NCBI GenBank assembly: GCA_900313545.1
Contig: OMRS01000195.1
Location: 1-17,118 of the forward strand
Length of the DNA: 17,118 nucleotides
Reading direction: 5' to 3'
DNA from: an uncultured Eubacteriales bacterium
GTDB taxonomy: Bacteria; Bacillota_A; Clostridia; Christensenellales; Aristaeellaceae
Shown here: piece by piece, positions 5,891 through 13,568 of the stretch
Position numbering within the stretch: the first letter of the stretch is position 1
Layout: the number at the start of each line of letters is the position of its first letter
Program-made: the position numbers and the translations under genes
Notes under the pieces: model-generated
The model's input: only the letters and a program-made list of their open reading frames with translations
The model's database searches: none
What the model was told of the DNA's origin: nothing

Positions 5891-7113
5891 TGCTCCTGGC
5901 AGGGGTGGCCTTTGCCGATGAAGCGGTGGACATCACGCGGTACAGCCGCATGAAGCCCAATCAGAACTGGGGAGATCTCAAAAGGCTCCGGGACGGACGG
6001 ATCAAGACCTACTGGAACGGCGGCAAGAATGCCTGGATCGAATTTGAGCTGCCGGAGACGCGTCCCTGCTACGGGATGTATATCCGCTGGGCGGAGGAAA
6101 TGATGAACTTCGTCGTTGAAAAGCCCGGAAAGGACGGGGAATGGGAAGTCTGTGTGCCGGAGCCCGAGCATCTGTTCTATAACCAGTATGTCCCCCTGGA
6201 GGGGCTGACCCGTTTCCGTCTGCGCAAGACGGATCCGCGGGAGGAGAACATGGCCATCGGGGAGCTGCAGCTGCTCTCTGAGGGAGATCTGCCGGATTTT
6301 GTCCAGATCTGGAAGCCGTTTGAGGGCAAGGCGGATCTGCTGGTCCTGGTGGCGCATCCGGATGATGAGGTCCTGTGGTTTGGCGGCATGATCCCGTATT
6401 ACCGCGGAGAACTGGGAAAGAAGGTCCTGGTGGTGAGCGTCTCCAGACAGCCGGGCTCCCGCAAGAGCGAGCTGCTGGACTGCCTGTGGACCTGCGGTGT
6501 CCGGGAATACCCGATTGTCACCGGCGGGGAAGCCTTCATTGACCGCTATTCCAGCTACCTCAAGGAGGTGCTGGAAATGTGGGGAGAGGACAACCTGCTG
6601 ACATTTGTAGCCCGGATTCTCAGGGAGTACCAGCCGGATGTGGTGGCGACCCATGATTTCAACGGGGAATACGGTCATGCCGCGCACAAGGCATGCGCCT
6701 ATGCGGTGGAACAGTGCCTGGAACTGGCGTCGGATGCGCAGTTTGATCCGGACAGTGCCCGGAAATATGGAACCTGGAAGCCGAAAAAGGTGTATGTGCA
6801 CCTGTACCCGGAGAACCAGATTATCATGGACTGGCGCCAGCCGCTGGAAGCCTTCGGGGGAAAAACGGGATTTGACATGGCCTGTCTGGGATTCAAGCGG
6901 CATAAGACCCAGCAGTCCGGGAAATATGCGGTCCAGGACAAGGGCCGCAAGGACTGCCGCAAATTCGGCCTGCTCTATACCTCCGTGGGAGCGGATGTGC
7001 AGGGAAATGATCTGTTTGAAAACATTCCCGGCCACAGCATCAAGCCGGCGCTCGAGGCGGATGCCGGGGAAGAGACGACGGCATCTCCGGAAGAGGCGGA
7101 CAGGAAACAATGA
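5854..7113 (+). CDS. Exported PIG-L/LmbE-family deacetylase with N-terminal F5/8C-like domain
   Basis: The 419-residue product starts with a signal peptide (hydrophobic residues 5-20, AFA at the cleavage site near 21). Residues 25 to about 145 resemble an F5/8 type C (discoidin-like) carbohydrate-binding fold, with LRDGRIKTYW and WIEFELP strands. From about 160 follows a PIG-L/LmbE domain: AHPDDE (167-172) supplies zinc ligands and the catalytic Asp, and HDFNGEYGHAAH (267-278) supplies further His residues. This family removes N-acetyl groups from GlcNAc-containing or similar sugars. The export signal and binding domain suggest that it acts outside the membrane on glycans. It starts inside the end of the kinase gene with an AAAGGA site about ten bases upstream, so translation is probably coupled. 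The substrate is unknown. Confidence 0.87.
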   Translation: MQKWMGWILAALMLLAGVAFADEAVDITRYSRMKPNQNWGDLKRLRDGRIKTYWNGGKNAWIEFELPETRPCYGMYIRWAEEMMNFVVEKPGKDGEWEVCVPEPEHLFYNQYVPLEGLTRFRLRKTDPREENMAIGELQLLSEGDLPDFVQIWKPFEGKADLLVLVAHPDDEVLWFGGMIPYYRGELGKKVLVVSVSRQPGSRKSELLDCLWTCGVREYPIVTGGEAFIDRYSSYLKEVLEMWGEDNLLTFVARILREYQPDVVATHDFNGEYGHAAHKACAYAVEQCLELASDAQFDPDSARKYGTWKPKKVYVHLYPENQIIMDWRQPLEAFGGKTGFDMACLGFKRHKTQQSGKYAVQDKGRKDCRKFGLLYTSVGADVQGNDLFENIPGHSIKPALEADAGEETTASPEEADRKQ

Positions 7114-7115
7114 GC

Positions 7116-7156
7116 AACAGCAGCCGGATCCGAAGCGGAACCCGGCTGCTGTTTTA
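7116..7156 (+). terminator. Rho-independent terminator after the deacetylase
   Basis: A 12-bp perfect stem (7116-7127 with 7142-7153) with an inner TCCG/CGGA mini-stem in the loop is followed by a short T-run (7152-7155). It lies three bases after the deacetylase stop codon and faces the converging DJ-1-type gene. Confidence 0.85.
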
Positions 7157-7164
7157 CTGGAAGA

Positions 7165-7721
7165 TCAGAGGGTGTCGGGGTGCTGGATCCCCGTTTTCAG
7201 CTTGAGGGCGGTGTCCTCCCCCTTCAGAATCCGGACAAGCTCCAGCCCCATGTCAACGGCAAAGCCCATTCCGCGGCCGGTGGTGATGTTGCGGTCCGTG
7301 ATGACACCGGTGTTTTCGTACATGGCGCCCCGCAGGTGGGATTCCCAGCCGGGATAGCAGGTCACATGGTATCCCTCCAGCAGACCCAGATCACCGGGAA
7401 CGCTGGGGGCGGCGCAGATGGCGGCAATGCGTTTCCCCTGGGCGGAAAACGGCTCAGCTGCCGGCAAAGCAGGTCGGAGGCGGCCAGGTTGGGGGTGCCG
7501 GGGACTCCGCCGGGAAGGAACAGAACATCGCAGCTGTCAAAGTCCGCCTCGTCAATCCTCTGGTCGGTCACCACGGTGATCCCGTGGGAGCCGGTGACCT
7601 GAAGATCGGAGGAAACGGAGGTGAGCAGAACCTGGATACCGGCACGGCGGAGAATATCCACCACGGTGAGGCATTCCACCTCTTCAAAGCCGGGAGCGAC
7701 AAAGGCAAAGACACGATCCAT
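7165..7721 (-). pseudogene. DJ-1/PfpI family protein, disrupted by a one-base frameshift
   Basis: Two partly overlapping minus-strand frames together make one DJ-1/ThiJ protein of about 185 residues. The first part starts at 7721 (AGGAGG six bases upstream) with FAFVAPGFEEVE, which carries the conserved Glu, and runs through VLFLPGGVPGTPNLAAS to LCRQLSRF. The second part continues in another frame with SAQGKRIAAICAAPSV, which has the conserved nucleophilic Cys elbow, to the TGA at 7165. The frames join exactly at the TTTT run (A-run 7446-7449 on +); one extra T restores LSRFSAQGKR, the usual family sequence. The break is therefore a one-base deletion in a homopolymer, either a real mutation or a sequencing error; minus-one ribosomal frameshifting is less likely. 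Intact relatives act as glyoxalases, chaperones or proteases. Confidence 0.85.
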
Positions 7722-7877
7722 GGGATCCCTCCTGAAAATGATGTTGAGATGGATCCATTATGACAAATCAGGAATGAAATGGCAATGGTTTCTCCGGCTC
7801 TTTTCGCGGAGGAAGAAGCGCGCAGGCCGGGACCGGAGAATAAGATAAGAACCGATGGCAACGAGGAGGAGAAGAAA

Positions 7878-9152
7878 ATGAGTCAGATGATGCTTGCCCT
7901 GGTGCTGTTTGTGATCATGTACGCGCTGCTGCTGATTTTTGCTGAGCAGCGGTGGCTGATCGCGCTGGGAGCGGCGGCGGCGTTCATGATTGTGGGGATT
8001 CTGCCGGTGCCCAGTGCACTGGGGGCGATCAACTGGAATGTGCTGATGATGCTGGCGGGAACCATGGCAATCGTGGAATTGTTTATCGAGAGCAACATGC
8101 CGGCCCTGATGAGCGAGAAGCTGCTGAAGATCACCCCGAATGTCATGTGGGCGGTCATCGCCCTGAGCCTGCTGTCGGGTCTTATCTCGGCATTTGTGGA
8201 CAATGTGGCCACGGTGCTGATGGTGGCCCCGGTGGGACTGGCTGTGGCCAAAAAACTGAAGACCAATCCGGTTCCGGTCATCATCTCGATTGCGGTTTCC
8301 TCAAATCTGCAGGGAGCTGCGACCCTGGTGGGGGATACCACATCCATTCTGCTGGGCAACTATGCAAGGATGAGCTTCAATGATTTCTTCTGGTTCCACG
8401 GCAAGCCGGGAATTGCCGTTGCCGTGGAGGCGGGAGCCCTGATGACCGTGCCGGTGCTCATGGTGCTCTTCCGCAAGGAAAAGGCCAGGGTGGTCAGCGA
8501 GGTCACCACAAAGGTGGAGGATCATGTTCCCACATGGCTGCTGCTGGGAACCATTGTGCTGCTGATTGTGGCGTCCCAGTTCCCCAACAAGCCGGAACTG
8601 ACCAACGGATATATCTGCTGCGGGCTGGCCGTGGTGGGCATCCTGTATGAATGCCTGCGCCAGAAGAAGAGCGGGGTGGCCATGGAGGTGATCAGGTCCA
8701 TCGATTACAAGACCCTGCTGCTGCTGACGGGACTGTTCATGGTCATTGAGGGAATCACCCAGGCGGGTGTGATTGATATGGTGGCCAAGACCTTTGTGCG
8801 TTTTGGCGGACAGAGCAAGCTGGTCATGTATATTCTCATCGTGGGCGTGTCCGTGCTGCTGAGTGCCTTTATCGACAATATTCCCTATGTCGCCACCATG
8901 CTGCCCGTGGTCACCGGGATTGCCGGGATCCTGGGCATTGAGCCCTACCTGTTCGATTTCGGACTGCTCATTGGCGCTACCCTGGGCGGGAACATCACCC
9001 CGGTGGGCGCATCCGCCAACATTACCGGCATCGGGATCCTTCAGCGGGAAGGCTACAAGGTTTCCAGCAAGGATTTCATGAGAATCGGCGTGCCCTTTAC
9101 CCTGGTTGCGGCATTTACGGGCGCGCTGGTGATCTGGCTGATCTACGCCTGA
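7878..9152 (+). CDS. ArsB/NhaD/SLC13-type anion permease (ion transporter superfamily)
   Basis: This 424-residue integral membrane protein has about eleven hydrophobic segments and the two-fold internal repeat of the ion transporter superfamily. Each half contains a similar helix-breaking motif: SAFVDNVATVLMVAPV in the first half and SAFIDNIPYVATMLPV in the second. GDTTSILLG and GATLGGNITPVGASANI form the paired substrate loops. Members export arsenite, exchange Na+/H+ or import dicarboxylates; the substrate cannot be told here. I chose the ATG at 7878 because GGAGGAG lies just upstream and the mature protein then begins with a membrane segment; the same frame is open for 33 more codons upstream but is charged and lacks such a site. 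No arsenic genes are nearby, so an arsenite role is not supported. No good promoter is visible in the 156-bp gap upstream. Confidence 0.88.
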   Translation: MSQMMLALVLFVIMYALLLIFAEQRWLIALGAAAAFMIVGILPVPSALGAINWNVLMMLAGTMAIVELFIESNMPALMSEKLLKITPNVMWAVIALSLLSGLISAFVDNVATVLMVAPVGLAVAKKLKTNPVPVIISIAVSSNLQGAATLVGDTTSILLGNYARMSFNDFFWFHGKPGIAVAVEAGALMTVPVLMVLFRKEKARVVSEVTTKVEDHVPTWLLLGTIVLLIVASQFPNKPELTNGYICCGLAVVGILYECLRQKKSGVAMEVIRSIDYKTLLLLTGLFMVIEGITQAGVIDMVAKTFVRFGGQSKLVMYILIVGVSVLLSAFIDNIPYVATMLPVVTGIAGILGIEPYLFDFGLLIGATLGGNITPVGASANITGIGILQREGYKVSSKDFMRIGVPFTLVAAFTGALVIWLIYA

Positions 9153-9216
9153 TTCCGGGCCTGAAGAGAAGGGCGGGATGGAATGCAGCAGGGGAAGCCG
9201 CCATCGTCAGAACCAT

Positions 9217-9231
9217 GGGGCATCGTGCCCC
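9217..9231. repeat. Short inverted repeat (6-bp stem) downstream of the permease
   Basis: GGGGCA-TCG-TGCCCC, perfect 6-bp stem with a three-base loop, 65 bases past the permease stop. No T-run follows. Confidence 0.5.
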
Positions 9232-9272
9232 GTCCGCCCATGACAGCATTCAGGATGGGGGCGGGATGCTCA

Positions 9273-9301
9273 GGAGCTTTCCGGCGGTGCCGGAAAGCTC
9301 C
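9273..9301. repeat. Perfect 13-bp inverted repeat downstream of the permease
   Basis: A 13-bp perfect stem (9273-9285 with 9289-9301) with loop GGT. Neither side has a T-run, so it is not a standard terminator; it may act as a 3'-end stabiliser or a T-less terminator for the permease transcript, which has no other visible terminator. Confidence 0.6.
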
Positions 9302-9345
9302 CATCTGCACCTCGTGCTCTGCAATCCGGATCTTTCCAATAAATG

Positions 9346-9383
9346 AAAAATGCGAAGCGCCGGCCTAAAAGCCGGCGCTTCGC
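9346..9383 (-). terminator. Rho-independent terminator on the minus strand
   Basis: A perfect 13-bp stem (9352-9364 with 9371-9383) with a six-base loop; on the minus strand the stem is followed by A and five T (A-run 9346-9350 on +). It fits the end of the transcript from the S51 peptidase gene, whose stop lies 157 bases earlier at 9540. The rest of the 9153-9539 stretch holds the two inverted repeats described separately and no convincing gene. Confidence 0.82.
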
Positions 9384-9539
9384 GCAGTTGCGGACAGGCA
9401 GATTCAGAGGGCTTTCAAAAAACCCGGAAACCGCTTTGTCAGGTGGTTTCATCTGAGAGAGGATACCGGACGCATCCGGCGCAGACGGACAGCGGGACCG
9501 CCAGCGTCTTTTTGCAGCCGCAGGTCTGCACGCTGCGCT

Positions 9540-10280
9540 TCAGGGCTCCGTGTATTCCCGGTGCTGGTTCTGAAGACAGAAGGTTTCCTGAACACCGTCG
9601 TGCATGAGGTAGGACAGCCCGTAGACCATGGCGTGCCCTTCGGCCACGCGGACGAAGGAACCGTCGGGAAGAATCAGAAAGCAGTGCCCGTGACTGTCCT
9701 GCGCGGTGATGTCCTCAAAGAGCCTGCGTCCGTCCAGAATCCGGTTGCAGACGGCCTGATAGTGGGGAAGGATCTGGATGCGGGTCATGCCCAGGCCGGG
9801 GATAAAGCTCCTGTAGTCGGGATCCAGGGTCTCTCCTTCGATTTCAGGCTGGGCGTAGACCGTTACGGCGCAGTTCATGGAGCCTGCGCTGATGCCCATC
9901 AGAAGGCCGTCAAAGTTTCGGATGGAATCAAACAGGGAGATCCGATGGAAGAAGGCGTTCTGGGTCGGAACATGTCCCCCTGCCAGGATGATGACGTCAA
10001 AGGCGCACACCTGCTCCGGCGTGTAGTTGGGGGTACGGCTGTCCCACAGATGGAAGGTGGAGACGGGAAGCCCGGCATTCAGGAAAACCTTGTGGAAGTA
10101 ATGCTTCATCTCATCATTGGCGGGATGATTGTCCGGGTCCGCGGCGATGAGCAGGACACGGCCCATGTCGGGCCAGTCTCCGGTCAGCAGGGTGACAAAC
10201 CCGTTGGAGGGATCCAGCAGCGGAGCGCCGCCGGGCGCATCCAGGGGGCCTGTGGGACTGGAGGTCAGATAGAGAATCAT
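9540..10280 (-). CDS. Peptidase S51 (dipeptidase E/cyanophycinase-like) family protein
   Basis: The 246-residue product has the class I glutamine-amidotransferase-like fold of the S51 family: ILAGGHVPTQN (about 98-108) and the nucleophile elbow GISAGSMN, with Ser near residue 131, plus a His in ILPHYQ (about 173) that fits the catalytic His. Dipeptidase E cleaves Asp-X dipeptides; cyanophycinases and uncharacterised members share the fold, so the substrate is uncertain. It is a cytosolic protein without a signal peptide. The ribosome binding site is weak (AAGG about 11 bases upstream). The enolase terminator lies only 14 bases before the start, so expression depends on readthrough or a promoter overlapping that hairpin. 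Confidence 0.83.
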   Translation of the reverse strand: MILYLTSSPTGPLDAPGGAPLLDPSNGFVTLLTGDWPDMGRVLLIAADPDNHPANDEMKHYFHKVFLNAGLPVSTFHLWDSRTPNYTPEQVCAFDVIILAGGHVPTQNAFFHRISLFDSIRNFDGLLMGISAGSMNCAVTVYAQPEIEGETLDPDYRSFIPGLGMTRIQILPHYQAVCNRILDGRRLFEDITAQDSHGHCFLILPDGSFVRVAEGHAMVYGLSYLMHDGVQETFCLQNQHREYTEP

Positions 10281-10294
10281 AGGATACCTGCCTT

Positions 10295-10326
10295 AAAAAA
10301 GCCGGTCATGCACTGGCATGACCGGC
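10295..10326 (-). terminator. Rho-independent terminator of enolase
   Basis: On the minus strand a perfect 11-bp stem GCCGGTCATGC/GCATGACCGGC (10316-10326 with 10301-10311) is followed by six T (A-run 10295-10300 on +). It is 27 bases past the enolase stop and directly in front of the peptidase start. Confidence 0.94.
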
Positions 10327-10352
10327 GGGATGTAAAAACGATTTCCGATAAA

Positions 10353-11729
<1,377 letters not shown>

Positions 11730-11736
11730 TGGATTC

Positions 11737-11765
11737 ATTATAGTTTGAAGGGATGGTGTTGTCAA
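11737..11765 (-). promoter_or_regulatory. Consensus sigma-A promoter of enolase
   Basis: TTGACA (11760-11765), exactly 17 bases, then TATAAT (11737-11742), read on the minus strand. Both boxes match the consensus in all six positions, which fits constitutive high expression. Transcription starts near 11730. Confidence 0.96.
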
Positions 11766-11842
11766 TAAAAGCAGGAATAACTGGGCATGGAAAGAGTGCG
11801 GAAAACGGAGGGCGAGGGTTGGGAATGCAGATGAATTCAGGG

Positions 11843-13525
11843 TTATCCCGCGGCGCAGAGAGCGCCGATTCTCCCAAATTCCTCTGCCGGCACCGGAGGT
11901 GAAAAGTAGTATCCCTGGAACAGATGGCAGCCCATCCCGGTGAGCATCTTCAGCTGCTCCGCGGTTTCAACGCCCTCCGTGATGACCTCCATCCCCAGAT
12001 CGCTGGCCATCCCGATGATCGATTTCAGGATGGTTCTGTTGCGCGGTTTCCGGTCAATCTCGTGCAGGAGGCTCATATCGATCTTCATCACATCCGCCTG
12101 GATGTCCTTGAGCATGCAGATGGAGGCGTAGCCTTTTCCAAAGTCGTCGATTTCAACGATAAACCCTTTCTGCCGCAGTTTCCGTATGACCGCATCGCAG
12201 CTTTCAGGTTCCTCCAGCAGAACGGTCTCCGTGATTTCAAGCCTTAGCAGGCGGGCATCGACCTGATACTTCTCGGTCAGATCCGACAGCACCTGATAGA
12301 CGTCAATGCTGAAAAAGTCCTTTGCCGACATGTTCACAGACAGCGCCAGGTCCTTTTTCCCGGTGTTTTTCCATGCGCTCAGCTGCCGGACGGCGCGCTC
12401 CCAGATATACATGTCAAGCTCGTGGATCAGGCCCGCCTGCTCGAGAATGCCGACAAAGTCTCCCGGCATGACCCGGCTGCCGTCGGGCTTGATCCATCTG
12501 ACCAGGGCTTCCGCACCGAAGATCTCCCCGTTTTCCCGGACCAGGGGCTGAAGGTACATCTGAAACTGCTCCTGATCGAGGGCTCTGCGGAAGCTGCTGA
12601 GGACCTCCTGCTCAAACAGGGTCCTGCGCAGCAGACCGGAATCGAAATAGGCGACGATATCCTTCATGCTCTCCCTGATCGTGTGCAGTGCGGAATTTGC
12701 CTTACCGAAGACGACGGAGATCGGGGCGGACGGATCGGCAAACTCATAGACGCCGAAATGAATGATGAAGGTGTAGATCCCGGCATTGAAGGTTTCCGCC
12801 AGATCGCGCTGAACACGGATCAGGGCCTCTTCGCTGTAGCTGTCCTGAGGCAGCAGAAGCGCAAACTGGTCCGAACCGAGCCTTCCGCAAAGGCCGCCGG
12901 AGTGCAGGGCGATCTCATTGAGCATCTGGGCGGTTTTGACAAGAACCTCATTGCCCTTGATCACGCCGAGCAGGGTGTTGACCAGACGGAAGTTCATGAT
13001 GTTCCCTGAGATCATGACCCACGTCAGCTCCGGGTTCCGGAGGATATGATTCCGGGAGTGCTCATAGAAAGCGCCCTCATTGAGCACCCGGGTCAGGTCA
13101 TCATGAACAGAGGCGTACTGCGCGGCCATGTGGTCGATGTTTTCCGCGGCCCTGTCGTTTGCTTTTCCCGCGGCGCCATCTTCCTGCCGGATGCTGACAA
13201 GCTCGACAACAGCATTGTACGCTTCTCCGTCCGGGAGCATCAGCGTGACCGGATTGGACTGGATCTGGAACCTCTTCTCATCGAAATGCTCGGCTTTTTC
13301 CTGGTGGCGTCCCGTTCTGCATGCGACCGCGCTGGAGCAGTGGAGACACTTTTGCCCTGCATTCCAGATCCCGTAGCAGGTCCTGTTCATGGTCACCGTG
13401 CCATCGCTCTGGAAATCCAGAATACGGCATTCAATCGGATCGACAACACGGGCCAGATCGTACTTTCCGGACAACTCATCCAGAAGAGACCGCATCTCTT
13501 CCACCGTGTACGCTTTTCTGTTCAT
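11843..13525 (-). CDS. Cytosolic PAS-like/degenerate GGDEF/EAL protein, probable c-di-GMP phosphodiesterase
   Basis: The 560-residue product has no signal peptide or membrane segment. Residues 25-115 look like a PAS-type sensor with a cysteine cluster (C50, C60, C63, C69) suited to metal or redox sensing. Residues 140-295 are a GGDEF domain whose signature is changed to GSDQF (217-221), so it is probably not a cyclase but may bind GTP and control its partner. Residues 305-555 are an EAL domain with the key residues kept: EALVRW (E339), NMS (N398), LEITET (E430), DDFGKGY (D460-D461), KID (K481), EGVE (E517) and QGYY (Q537). It should hydrolyse c-di-GMP to pGpG. AGGAGC precedes the ATG. It is the second gene after the diguanylate cyclase, 43 bp away; no terminator is seen between its stop and the enolase promoter. 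Confidence 0.92.
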   Translation of the reverse strand: MNRKAYTVEEMRSLLDELSGKYDLARVVDPIECRILDFQSDGTVTMNRTCYGIWNAGQKCLHCSSAVACRTGRHQEKAEHFDEKRFQIQSNPVTLMLPDGEAYNAVVELVSIRQEDGAAGKANDRAAENIDHMAAQYASVHDDLTRVLNEGAFYEHSRNHILRNPELTWVMISGNIMNFRLVNTLLGVIKGNEVLVKTAQMLNEIALHSGGLCGRLGSDQFALLLPQDSYSEEALIRVQRDLAETFNAGIYTFIIHFGVYEFADPSAPISVVFGKANSALHTIRESMKDIVAYFDSGLLRRTLFEQEVLSSFRRALDQEQFQMYLQPLVRENGEIFGAEALVRWIKPDGSRVMPGDFVGILEQAGLIHELDMYIWERAVRQLSAWKNTGKKDLALSVNMSAKDFFSIDVYQVLSDLTEKYQVDARLLRLEITETVLLEEPESCDAVIRKLRQKGFIVEIDDFGKGYASICMLKDIQADVMKIDMSLLHEIDRKPRNRTILKSIIGMASDLGMEVITEGVETAEQLKMLTGMGCHLFQGYYFSPPVPAEEFGRIGALCAAG

Positions 13526-13568
13526 AAGCTGCTCCTGTCTGGTTTCGTATGGGGGCCCTCACCGTCGC

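Noticed and set aside
5818..7110. 430-codon open frame on the minus strand opposite the deacetylase
   Set aside because: The plus-strand frame has a signal peptide and the AHPDDE motif of a known family, while the minus-strand translation matches nothing I know. GC-rich codon bias creates long antisense frames.
7779..7877. N-terminal extension of the permease from an upstream ATG
   Set aside because: It is charged, lies before a strong ribosome binding site, and would put a 33-residue hydrophilic tail before the first membrane segment; no site precedes the upstream ATG.
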